Shown here: positions 1 through 13,300 of the stretch, piece by piece
How the letters are laid out: each line of letters starts with the position of its first letter
How positions within the stretch are numbered: position 1 is the stretch's first letter
Assembly: GCF_037975245.1 (NCBI RefSeq)
Contig: NC_092561.1
Span: 4,454,001-4,518,000, forward strand
Source: Apostichopus japonicus
Taxonomy: Eukaryota > Echinodermata > Holothuroidea > Aspidochirotida > Stichopodidae
DNA: 64,000 nucleotides
Direction of reading: 5' to 3'
Translations under genes and position numbers: made by a program
Notes under the pieces: model-generated
Told to the model about the DNA's origin: nothing
The model's input: only the letters and a program-made list of their open reading frames with translations
The model's database searches: none

Positions 1-294
1 TTATAGTTTAGAATATTTTAGAATATCGACGAGTGATTTGCATTGCTGTTAATCATTGAATATGTATTTCTTACGACAGGAGGCAAAGCCATGATATAAA
101 GCTAATCTTGCGAGAAGCTGTATCCTAATGTCATGAAAATATTTGTCTTACCTGTTTAAAAGAAATGTTGTTTACCGCCATCTTACAAGGTTACCATCAT
201 ACAAGAATATCATAGTAGCATACTGTCTGTACACTATTGTGCATGCATGAAACATATTGTTAACAACAATGACATTGGTACTTTCATTTTAAAG
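1..294. other. Intron or upstream sequence of the large gene
   Basis: No coding segment is recognisable here. The stretch is AT-rich and ends in a 3' splice site (AG at 293-294) before the EGF exon, so it is most simply an intron of the gene that continues upstream of the window. Confidence 0.6.
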
Positions 295-408
295 ATATTG
301 ATGAATGTGCCGACAAACCTTGCCAAAATGGGGGGACATGTGTTGATGGCGTGAACCAGTATACATGTCAATGCGCTGATTACTATGAAGGAAAAGATTG
401 TGAAAATG
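295..408 (+). CDS. Exon: calcium-binding EGF-like domain
   Basis: This symmetric phase 1-1 exon (AG at 293-294, GT at 409-410) encodes a classic EGF repeat. It starts with IDEC, which becomes DIDEC if the preceding codon supplies Asp, then CQNGGTC and [12 protein letters not shown]. All six cysteines are present. The DxDEC start and the central N-x-Y/F region fit a calcium-binding EGF. Such domains commonly precede or link D-domain arrays in invertebrate extracellular proteins. Its final base joins exactly in frame to the first VWD exon at 913. Confidence 0.85.
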
Positions 409-1274
409 GTAAGAATTGTGCTCTGATATGAATTGATCGTCTTTGATTAGTCTATATACTCATATTATTGGCAATGGAATGTTTGTAGTTCAATGACTCC
501 TACAACACTCTGTACAAATATGTTTATAAATTTAATAAAGATAACTTTTTATTAACTATTTTCATCTCATGCAGCTGTCTATTAAACTCAAAAGGTTTCC
601 TTATCTATGCTTACTAATATTTATAACAGAAGAGCTTATTGTCAGGTTTGTGGATATCTTAGACTTCTTGAAAATGTGAGTCATATCCCACCGTCATATG
701 TTTAGATGTCTTGTGTCGTTGCATGAATTAAATGTAAGCAGTTTTAGTCTCCTTACCGCTTTATTTTAAAGTTTACCACAGTGATTAGTCCTAAAGGAGG
801 TTTTGTTTCAATGTTTTATGATTCATGTGGAATCTCTCCTACCAAGGGAGTTCTTATTGATGTCATTGTTATCTCTCTTTCGCATTTACGATCATTTTGG
901 GGTATTACACAGAGAAACACTACCATTGTAATATCTGGGGTGATCCGCACCACGTTACTTTCGATGGTCGAGACATTACATTCCAGGGTGACTGCGAATA
1001 TGTTTTAGCAGAACATACAGGAGACCAGGCAGCTGAATCTGGACTAACAGCGTTTAAGCTGATGGCTCGTTATCATAAGTTAAAACCGACCGATAAAGCA
1101 AGCTACGTAAGGTACATTCGCTTGAGATATAACAAGATAACCTACAAGCTGAAGAATGGTTTGCTCTACCTGGGCACTACCCAGACATCAACCCCATACA
1201 GTGCCAATGGCGTCAATGTCATCCTCAGAGCAGATGGAGCATTTGTAAGTTTTATTTTTGTGATCCACGGTATA

Positions 1275-1351
<77 letters not shown>

Positions 1352-4300
1352 AAGTTTTAGTCAATAGTCAATATAGTCAATGGTCAAGTTTTGCTGATAG
1401 CTTATTTTCTGTCCAGGTAGGGTTTGGATTTTAAAGCCTTGTTGGCCGTGACGTATGTGACCTGTGGGTGGATCACGTTAAAAGCACAATGAGTAGAGCA
1501 GAAGACAACGATGGGTTATGTCATTACTTGTGCAGTAATAGGTTCATTGCACGCCACTGCAGTACGTAGTGTTTTGCCAAGCAACCCAGCGCAGGTAGTT
1601 TGACATTATTAAATAGCTGCATTAATAATTTATTGCCCTTTGTTGTACTTAGCAATAGCATGATCGCATGCTTAAAAATACAAACAAAAAGCTGAATATG
1701 TTTATGTGAGAAGAACTTTAACTCTTTGTGACTTGCTTTACATATTATTGCTTAAATATATCAATACATTAATTTTGAGAGGTCCTTTTAGTAATACTCG
1801 ATGCTCTTATTGTTTTCTCTTATAGGTTCTAACAGTTGAAATTGGACTTACCGTTGAGTTCAAAGGCTACACAGCTGTTGTATCTCTACATGCAAAATAT
1901 AGCAACCAAATAGATGGAGCATGTGGAAATTGCGACGGGAATGCCGACAATGATTGTGCAGGAGATGTAAGTATTTGTTGCAAACCTTTCGACTTCATAG
2001 ATATCAACTTTTCTAATGAACAAACCTTAATTTCTCACTTTGACATTCCTTACTAGTCTGATGCTCTAAGAGGAAACTTGATTCATAAAAAAATAATTTG
2101 GAAGGACTTGCAGATTCAAATATATGGGGATTTGTCTCTCACTTTAATTGTATTTATACTAATGTGAACATATGTTCTTTCGAGTTTCAAGAAAGTGAAT
2201 ATGTATAACTTGCAAACGCGACCAGTAGGTCAATACCTGCTGTGAATAGTTGGGTAGAAGAAGTAAGCGAGCATTAACCATTAAGTAATTCGGATCATTT
2301 TGAAGGTTAGCTTACAAATATCTTTATGAAAAACCATGTATTTTCTTGTTCTTCTCTATTTCAAAGACTCAAAAAGATATTTTCAAATGCGTTCATAACT
2401 GGGCTACCTCAGAGGACTGTGAACCACCTACACCGTTTGATGGATGTCTAGAAAACCCAGATAATAAACCCCAGGCAGAACAGATATGCAGTAACATCAA
2501 TACAGGTAACAACTTATCCCATTGTAGTTATAGAGGAGGGCAAAAAGCTAGTCCAGTAGCAAAAATATAGCCAAATGTGTCAAATAACTGTAGTTAATGA
2601 GATGTTAGGACAGCATTATGGCACAACTAAATATTAAATGTACGGTGTTTTCAGTAACATCTTAGTATCTAACTATACACTTTTATTTGATAAAAGTCAC
2701 TACAAGGCATAACAATGTTAGTAGCAGTAGCATCACGTGGTCAATATAAATGTCGTACAAGTATTATATGTAAATTAAAGGTTTCTTTTTGCTAAATGGA
2801 AGAAATTTCCAGGGATAAACTTAGTCATGAAGAATAACCAACGTATTGGTTCAGGTTTTATTCAATAACAAATATTACAATATTAATATCGTTATGAACA
2901 TGATACCTTGTAAAGTAACGTTTTTCTTAAGAAAGAACTAAATATGGAAATCTGTATTCCTGTTCAGGTATATTTGATGCCTGTGATGGAGTTGTAGACC
3001 TAGACAGTTTAGTTGCAGTTTGCGAGTATGACCTCTGTGCTACATTACCTGACCAATCTCTCGCTTGTGATCATTTCGAGAATACTGCCAAAATGTGTCA
3101 GAAAAACGGAATCGATATCGGAAACTGGCGGGATGAGATCCCAGAGTGTTGTAAGTATAAAAATACAAAAATATACAAAATGATTGTGAAGAGCCAAAAT
3201 ATAAACATTGGAAACAGTGTTAATTAATATTTGATGTTTATCAAATGTTTGTCATTGTTACTTATTACAACTTATTTATAACGAAACTTCAACCTGGTTA
3301 AATATCAACAGCCAACACATGTTCAGCGGACACTGTCTACAATCCTTGTGGTAGTGCTTGTCCAAAAACCTGTTTTGGTGAGACGTCAGATTGTGATCTC
3401 GATTGCGTGAACCTTTGTGAGTGTCCCGAAGGGACAGTTCTGGGTAACGGACAATGCCTAAAACCGGAACAGTGCGGATGCCAGTTACCTGATGGAGGAT
3501 ATCTCCCGGTAAATAACGTAATTATAGTCCATTTAAATTGAAAAAAAAGTGTTTTTCCTTTGAGTGACGAATGCTTTAAAGCTTAGCATAACAATAACTC
3601 ACAATTGGTTTTAATATCATAGTCATATAAATATTAAGAAGCACATCATTATATTCTTTCAAAAAAACTTTCCCAATCGTAATTCAAACTAAAACTTCAT
3701 GAATAATTAATCACAACACTCATGAACGTCTTCGTCTTATGTTTCTCTGTACACAATACATTGTTCTTGTTATCGCGGCATTTCTTCTTAATATTCTTAG
3801 GCTCTTGTTAAATGTTTTACGTTCGTTGTTGTAAATTTTGTTATGGTTACTCTTATTAGCTTTAAACTTGAACAATGACATTTGATTTGGAATTTAATTC
3901 GTCATTGAAAATAACTCCGTCCTATAAAGCATATATTACTATAAGCCTACCTACCTACTCCTAAGATAATACAAAAGATACAAATAATTCTATTACCCGA
4001 AATGCTTTATATAAAGATTTTTTGGTCATAGCTGGACGAATCAGTCTACGATGCCGACTGTGGGGAGCATTGTTCATGTGTGGCTGGGACTTATACGTGT
4101 GAAACATCTTCTTGTGATCCTGATGCTCAATGCACTGATAAAGGAGGAGTAGTTGGCTGTTACTGCAATCCGGGTTTCACAGGGGATGGACTTACATGCA
4201 TTCCGGAACGTACGTATTTGATATATACTATATGATTAATTTTTATTAAGATACCGAAAGATATTAAATACCACTGAGAACGAAACATGATCAACAAACC

Positions 4301-7300
4301 CATGCAAAGCCGTACTCAACGTTCTCAGGCATAACGTTGTCGCACGTGCTAATTGTTATCCTTATCCGACGCCCCTATGCAAATTCCTGTCTAATGACCT
4401 CACGTACGGCCTTCTCCATCGTAATCATGACCTTTTCTAATGACCTAAAGTTCCTAAACAATAACCTTGCCTGACTTAACGATACTCATGCAAAGTGTCG
4501 TCAACGACTTTGTTCATAGTCTTGTCTTTTGCCCTCGTTCGAATCGCAGCTGCGACATGTATGCATCAATCATCATGTTTTTCTTGAGAGAGTAACATTT
4601 ACTGCCGATGATACCGTGATAACCGGTTGCCTGCAAAACAATGTTGCTACTCCGTATGATAATGAATTAGGTGATTCTGTTACTTGGTGCAACCAAAACT
4701 ACCTAAACTTGAATGGTAAAAAACTATGGAGATAGCATTTGACTTCAGGAAACAGCCATGTGATCATGCTCAAATCAGTGTTAATGATGAGACTGTTGAA
4801 CCGTTGCACCACTATGAATATTTATGTACTATCATTGACTTTAAACTTAACTTCAAAGACCAGGTTGATTCAATGAGATCAAAAGCTTGCCAAAGATTGT
4901 ACTTCTACGTAAACTGAAATATTTTAAGTTTGACTACTATATTCTTGTACTTTTACCAGTCAGTGATGCAAAGTGTGCTGACTTTTAGTATTATTATTAT
5001 TATTATTATCTTGTTCGGGTTGCTTACGAAGGATTCTTCTGGTAAATTAGATAAGATCGTAATGGCCGTCAGCCGTGCTATTGGTAGTGATATTTGTCTG
5101 AAGTCTGTCTCTGAACTTTAAATTGAAATGGTACACCAGAAAACGGATAGAATATTAAATGACCAAAACACATCCTCTTTTCCCCAACTATGTCTTCTGC
5201 CCTTCAGGTGCCATACTTCGCATGCCACGGTCTAAACATAACAAAGTCAGGTTTTCTTTTTAACCTAATTCTGTTTCTCTTTTCAACCTGAGAGAGATTC
5301 TATAGGTTGTCTTTTTTCCCCTAAGACTGTTCTGCATTTTCATATTTGTAAGTATTTGTATCTATATATATATATGTGTGTATGTATGAGTATATAGATG
5401 TTTATTTATATCACATGTATGTATATTGTTGCTGCTGATGTTTTTAACTTTTAACAACTTTTCTGTGGTTTATTTAATTATACTGATTTGTAACCTTATT
5501 CTTTTTGTAACTTTAATATTTAATATTTTCCGTGTTTGCTTCAGGGAGACAAATGTCCATATTCTCATGGACGAAATAAATCTATCTATCTGCACAGACT
5601 CTTTTATTAGTATTTTTTGTATTAAACAAAACATTTTGCTTGACGAATTAATAAATATATAATTTGAGTCGGTCGAAATTGCTACAACTATGAATTCATA
5701 CCAACTGTTCATTTAACATTCTACCCATGTCATTTTTGAAAACCGTGGACTTAATGTTTTCTCCCCTTCCTACTATAGCTACATGTCGTTGCACTGTCTG
5801 GGGTGATCCACATTACACGACTTTTGATAACGTAAAATATGACTTCCAGGGAGATTGTGAATACACTGTACTCAAACCTTGTGAAGATTCGGAGTTTCCA
5901 GACTTTGAAGTCATTGGTAATAACCGCAAGAATACCCCAACCAGCAGAATGTCATATCTTAGGGAAGTTCGATTAGTCTATGGAGGCAAGGAGTACGAAC
6001 TCTTACAAGATGGTGTGGTACTCGTAGATGGAGCAAATGAACCACTGCCATATGACGATGACAATGGAGTGCACATATCAAAGCCCGGCAATACTGTAAG
6101 AATCAGTTACTTTGACAATGTTCCACTATCATACACACATAAACCAATACAAACAAATTGCATAAATTATCATTCAGAAACTGTTTCTAGTTTTTCATAT
6201 CCTTTCGTTTTCTTTAAGGTTCTGTACACTGATTTTGGCCTGACTCTTACTTGGGATAATGACCAAGGATTAACTGTTACCTTGGGTAAAATTGGTTACT
6301 TCAACAACACATGTGGTCTTTGTGGGACGTGCAATGATTTTGCTTTTGACGAGTTTTTGATGTCATCTGGCGAGCTTGTAAGTAGCCTACTTATTCTTTA
6401 AATCGTATAAAATAATACTGACTGATACATAAACATTAACTTGAATTCCAAGTAATATAATAATAGCATAGCCTTTTCGCGTACTTGTAAAATTCTATTA
6501 AAACAATACAGTTTAATGTTTATGCATTCTCGAGTAGTGGAAGATCAACTAAACCATAATTGACAAACAATATCAAATCGGGATGAACTGAAGTGCTAAT
6601 ATTATTCGTTTTATACCGCAGTTTGTTATCCATATACTAATCCATCCAATAACTATTAGTGCCTTTCCCCAAATATATAGATGCTGGCCCATCTCCTAAA
6701 TGTACCCACTTCATAAAAGCGCTGTTAAAAGTTGTATGTTATGTCTGCTCCATATTCTGTTGTGTAATTAGACCAGCGACGTACTTGAATTTGGTACGAG
6801 TTGGCAGACTGGTGACAGAGAATGTAAGGATCCGCCCGTGGAGGTGACATGTCCTGCGGGAGAGGATGCTGAAACGGAAGCGAAGAGCGAGTGTAACGCC
6901 ATCATAGATACTCTGGGTGAGTGTCAAGCTGATTGATACATACAAGCAAGGGCACAAGCAAAACGTATTGCATGGAACTATACAAACTTACAGGGGTGCA
7001 CACAAGTTTTGTATGAATATGTTTATAAGGACGTCAACGAGGAGGTCGGGTGTAAAAACATTATACCAAAATGAAAGAGTACACTACAACTACTTTAATA
7101 CGTTTCGTCAAAGACGTGAGTCAAGTTGAGAATTATAACTGTGTTCAAATTCGTCTGCTTTACGTTATTCACGCTTTTTAATTAATAAAAATGTTAGATA
7201 TAATAGAAAAAGGGTATTTGGTCTGTGTTCTGCAACTGGAAGATCTAAATGACGTTATTTTTTGTTATTTAAAGGAGTTTTATCTGTGTGTCATGACTTC

Positions 7301-10300
7301 TTGGATCCAACACCTTACTATGAGACATGTGTTTATGACGTGTGCGCAGGAGAGGCTGGTTCTTTGTGTGCCAACATGGAGGAGTACGTAAAGGAGTGCA
7401 TTGCCAATGGAGGCAATGTTTACTATTGGTGGAAGGATCGCCCTGAATGTCAACCAGGTAAGTGTATTGAAATTGAAGCAAACTCATTACTTGTAAATTT
7501 ACAAAATGGCTTACGTATAGTAGAGTATAGTATATATAGAGCTAATAACTATTAAATAATTAGAACATGAATCTATTACAAACGTATTAGATTTCATCTG
7601 TACACAACCTTAGGGTTTCAAATTGGCTGACAGCGTTAATCAATTTCTCGCTATAGGTCATGAACAGAATGCCTCACTATGAATGATAGGTTTATACACT
7701 TCAACAAAGATTTTTGGATTGATACAAGTTTCATACTATTGTCTGGTTTTCAGATTGTCCTGAAGGTTCTCTTTACATTCCCGACTACCCCGGATGCCCA
7801 CCAACCTGTGCGCAACCTATTGGTGACCCTGATTGCCCATTTGACTCAGTTCCTGTATGTTTGTGCAAGTATCCTGCCCTCGTTGATGGTGATCAATGCG
7901 TCGAAGATTGTCAAGGTTGTACCAATGAAAACGGAGGTTATATTATGGCAAGTTTAATTCAGTGCTCTAAATCTAACTGCTGGGTATCTAATACTCAATA
8001 GATAACAAAGTTCGATAGATCAATTTCTACGAAAAATGTGATTGTTTAAGAGCGATATTAAAGTTGACTTCATAAAATATTAATATCGAAATTATAAAAA
8101 AAAACTACCAACAGCGTCCTTTAGAGGGAATATATAATTGGCAAGTTGCTTCAAAGAGCCAACCAAAAGTGAAATGAGAACTTGTTAGCTTTTCTTATCT
8201 CGGTGTTCTCGAAAGATTACTATAGTTACTTGCTTTTCATCATGAAGTGTGAGAACGGGAGTATAAACACCTCTCATGGATACCTTAAAATATGATATAT
8301 CCTGGTAGTTGACAATTAACCTATTTTAATGTGTTCCATATAACTGACAATATGAATTGGTTGATTCATGATTCATAATTACAAACATTTTATCCAAGAC
8401 TATTCACATTTATTGTAAATTATAGAAAGCCTATTGAAAATGGTTTGGTGTCATTGAAAAGTGTCATCATTTTATGCTGTAAATCAAATAATGTAGTCGA
8501 AAATTTCGATCGTAACGTTAAACATGGTTATAACTTCTTTTACAGAATCATGAATCCTGGGTGAATGACGACTGTACAGAAACATGCTCCTGTTTAGACG
8601 GGGTTCTACAGTGTAGCTCTCTGGTTTGTGACGAATTTGCAGAGTGTGGAATCAAAGCTGGTCAAAGAGGGTGCTTGTGCAACGAAGGTTACGAAGGAAA
8701 TGGCCTGGAGTGTACTGAAGGTTAGTTATATTAAATAACCAGCTACGACGGCTAAATGTTATCGTAGAATACAACACGAAAACATCACCTATTGGGTGGT
8801 TTTGGTTCTTTCAGATCAACTTACTGACAGTGAACACCAACATTACGTAAGAAATCAAAAAATTTCGATAAATCCGATTGATGTAGTAACTAGTTGAATT
8901 GAATCTCTGAATAAAACATTATTGATTAGAAACATAATTCCAAATATCTACATTGCTTTAGATTAAATATATCCTACAGTTGGTAGGTATATTGACTTAA
9001 ATAGTTCAGCTGACACGTCACATCAGTTCCACTGAGGATGTATCAGCATTTGTATATTATATGTATGCTTTGTAACACAAGATTGGGAATAAATCTGTCT
9101 ATTTTGGTCTTTTAACACATATTGAACCATTCCTTTGAATTGACAAATTCAGTAAGTGGATATTAAAGTAATAAGAAAACTATTGCATGGGACCTTCCGC
9201 AACAATATTGGCCAATGAAATGACAAAAGCTTGTATTCTCATAAAGCTTTCTGGGTTCTTTGTAGCTGCCTGCGAATGCTCAGTTTACGGAGATCCACAT
9301 TACGTCACCTTTGATGGCAGTAGATATAACTTCCAAGGAGATTGTGAATACATATTGGTTGAAAATTGTAACAACGACGGGACTCTTCCAGATTACAAAG
9401 TTATTGTCAACAACGTGAAAGATTACCCCACATCCCCGGTGTCATATACCAGAGGAGTTCGATTGGAGTATGATGGAAATACCTATAAAGTGAATAGCCA
9501 GGGAACTGTTTACATCAATGGTATACAGGAGCCGTTACCTTACGTCAGCGAAGATGTCACTGTACAGAGGCTGTATCCAGACAGAGTTGTAAGTTTAAAT
9601 TGACGATGCTTGTAAAAGGCGGAGTCCAACACAAAGAAACTTCTTTGAAACAATTAGCAAACATAACGTTACCCACCCGAAACCGGGATAATTACTGATA
9701 AAATGATGACTTCCGATGAAAGAAAACTTAAAGTGTTTCATCTTATTGTCAGATTCCTCTGTTCTTAATATAATAACAAAGGTATCAGGTGATACTCGGA
9801 AAGTCTTGAGATCCAAACCTCTTATTTAAGACAAATAGAATCATATTTTCAATGGTCTTCTTCAAACGTATTTTATGCCGACTTTTGGAAAAGATAAATA
9901 TGTTATATCAGGTGATATTATTTTAAGTGATCAGAAAACTAGTGAATCCATTTATATTATGTCTTATTCAATGTTTTGTTATACATTCAACGCACTTTCC
10001 TACTGATTTGCAGTGATAATAAAGGTATGCTTTGTATCTGTCCATCACCAACGTCATTTTGAAACACTTGATATTGATTGAGCTTATGTCTGATATTTAG
10101 TTTGAAATAAATGTTACCATGAATAAAGTGCAACTATAAAGCTGGTTGCTAATCCACGTATTGTTGGTCTCTTTTGGTAGGTAATTGACACTTCCTTCCA
10201 ACTATCTTTGATGTTCGAGAGCCCGTACTCTGTCCGTGTGAAGGTGTACGATGAACTGCATCTCGGAGCTACATGTGGGCTCTGTGGGACTTGTACAAAG

Positions 10301-13300
10301 GATCCGTCAGATGACTTCTTACTACCCAGCGGAGATCTGGTATCAAATAAACATATTTGTCGATATCCCCCATAAGCGTAACTTGATAATTGTATGAGTC
10401 TATAGGTCAGTTTATCACATACACGCTGTTATAATAAATGCGACATCTGAGTTGCATGTCGCCTAATCTTGAACTTGGACAAGTTACTCTTAATAAAGGT
10501 ACACTCGAAAGAAAGTAATACTCTTTCATAGAGCCAACACCATTAAATATTTTACTATGAAAAATGGAAATATATATGATACTATAACAGAAAAACAATC
10601 TTGGGATGCTTGAATAGGTTGTTCATACAAAACATAACGAAAACGGTGGTCCTCATTGTCAAAAAACAACATGTTTCTTTTGAAAGGCTCCCAACGCTAT
10701 GGATTTCGGTAACGCCTGGGCAACTGATTCCAGAGAGTGCATTGAGGATAATGGGGAGGAAGCGTGCGAAGAAGGTTCTGAAGAAGAAGTTGATGCAAAA
10801 AATATATGTAGTGTTCTTACATCGCCTGTTGGTGAGTGCTTGAAAGTCAGAAAACAATAAACAGCCTGAGAGAAGAATTCTCCAGCCAACCTTTTAACGA
10901 GTTAACGTTTTAACATGAAACAAAGGTATTAGTCGAATGTCTCAAATAAGTTGTCTTATTCAACGAATCCGTAAATCTTTAGGTTATGGGATAATTATTT
11001 CGAGTTATAATGAAGACAACGTTCATACTTACTTATATTACTTTCGACCTTCCTTTCATTTGTTTATAATTTTTGGCTTCCTAATTATCCAAAACATTTT
11101 ATTTCTTTTGCCTGTTATAATCATATTGGATAGTTAATATGGTTAAGGTGGAGAATTAGATATATTCGGGAAATCACAATTGACTTTTTTGTATCCCATA
11201 TCTCATCATCAATATGGAGCTGGTTTTAATTGTTTTACATTATGTCATATCTCTTATATAGGACCTTTCTCACAGTGTCATGGTTTTGTTAAACCAGATA
11301 ATTTATTTGAGACTTGTGTTTATGATGTGTGTGCTGCTGGTACCAATGAAGTTTTTTGTAGCAACTTACGTAAATATGCAGAAGACTGTATACAAGCAGA
11401 TGGAACACCCGGGGAGTGGTGGAATAGTGTGCCTGAGTGTGGTAAGTTCCTCTTTTATTATGTATATTTGTACAATTAGCTCTGCACATATGTATAATTA
11501 CCTATTACTACTGCATATCATTATAATATCCAGCCCATATACACCGTAAGAGGAATAATGCAGATGCCCGACTAAGTGAAATACAAGGGCGAAGACGTAG
11601 TATAGCTATTTCAGTGTCTCCCCTTACCATAAAAAAACAAGATTCTCTGGAACTTTACAAGTTTATGATATGCAGTGTTGTTGTGTGCACTTTTACATGG
11701 ATTTGGTAGCTACTTATAATTCTGAATACTAATCGAATAGGTAAGGTTTGATATACGCCGGTGATTATTCCATAGGTAGGGCTTTAAAAGATCTTGTGTA
11801 GGATTTTTTAGGAGTTTTCACCCTGGTGTTAATGTATAACACTTGGATATAATTGAAATATCCATGGTTCCATACGAATATCAGCCTGTATTGCACATTG
11901 CACCCATTACAACTTACACTTACGATTTAGAGAAAGCAGACTGAATCAACAAGTAGCTTTTACTTTGTTCGTTATTTTATTCATATCTTGATACAATTTA
12001 GGCAGCATCTGCCCTGACAACATGATTTATGATCCTTGCGACTCTGCATGTCAACCGACTTGTGCTGGAGGAAATGACGAAGATTGTAAATTGACATGTG
12101 AAGAGGTCTGCAAATGTCCTGATGGGCAGCTAGTGGACGGTGATGAGTGCGTCCCTAAAGCAGACTGTGGATGCACTCTCCCTGGAGGGGCCTATATTAA
12201 GGTAATATCATTGATTATGAAGCTTCCAGCCTTGTATTTGTTCCCTCTTGAAGGGCCTTTTCGCTGGTGTTCGATATAAATGAAATTTAGTTGATGTTTT
12301 ATGACTCTCTATTGTGCTTCATTTTTTCAATCAATGTACAAGATTTGCCTTTAAATGTTTCTCCATACTGGTCTCTCACACGATCATCGTGTCCGTTATC
12401 TGTATGTTTTCAGAGAGGTGAAGAATGGTACAGTGAGGACTGCTCAGAACGTTGTCTTTGTTTAGATACTGGCGTTGATTGTAACTCTTATTCGTGTCCT
12501 GATAAATCTGTTTGTGACGTCAGGGACGGATTAAGGAAGTGCTATTGCCCGTCACAGTATGCTATGGTGGATGAAGCTTGTCGTAGAGGTATGTTATTTC
12601 TACCGCTGCTAATTACAAATAATGTAAGCTCAATATTATACATGATTAATATTCTTATTTCATGCAGGTCAGTAAAATATTACTACGATGATGTAGAAGA
12701 AATTATTGCTAATAGAGGATGGTTTCAATGATCATGGAGATAAGAAATATTTACTACTAGATCATTACGACTTTCGGTCTCGGTAATAACGTGATATTTG
12801 ATCCTTTTGGCAGGTCCTTGCGTGTGCAATGTTTACGGCGATCCTCACTACACAACGTTTGATAAGCTCTCATTTGATTACCAGGGGGACTGTGAATACA
12901 TTCTTGTACAGAAGTGTTCCACATCAAGTAGTGTGCCAAACTTTAAGTTGGTTGGTCGACACAGCCGTGATGCACCTAGTGACAAAGTATCATACTTGCG
13001 GTATTTGCGGTTCGAGTATGGAGGCAATATTTATGAAGTCTTCATTGCTGGTAAAGTGAAAGTTAACAGCAGATTGGTTAATGTGCCATACGAAGATAAA
13101 GAACTTGGCATCACAATAGGCAATCAGGTTTATGGCTTCACGGTAAGTGTATGCCCAGAACTTTTAATATGAAGCATCGTTATTATCATATCAACAATAC
13201 AATCATGACTGAATATTGGAGACAATCAGTTTTTTTGTTCAGCCAAACCTTAAGTAGGCTGCATTATTGGGTTGAGTTTTGAGATTAACTTAACCTTCTT

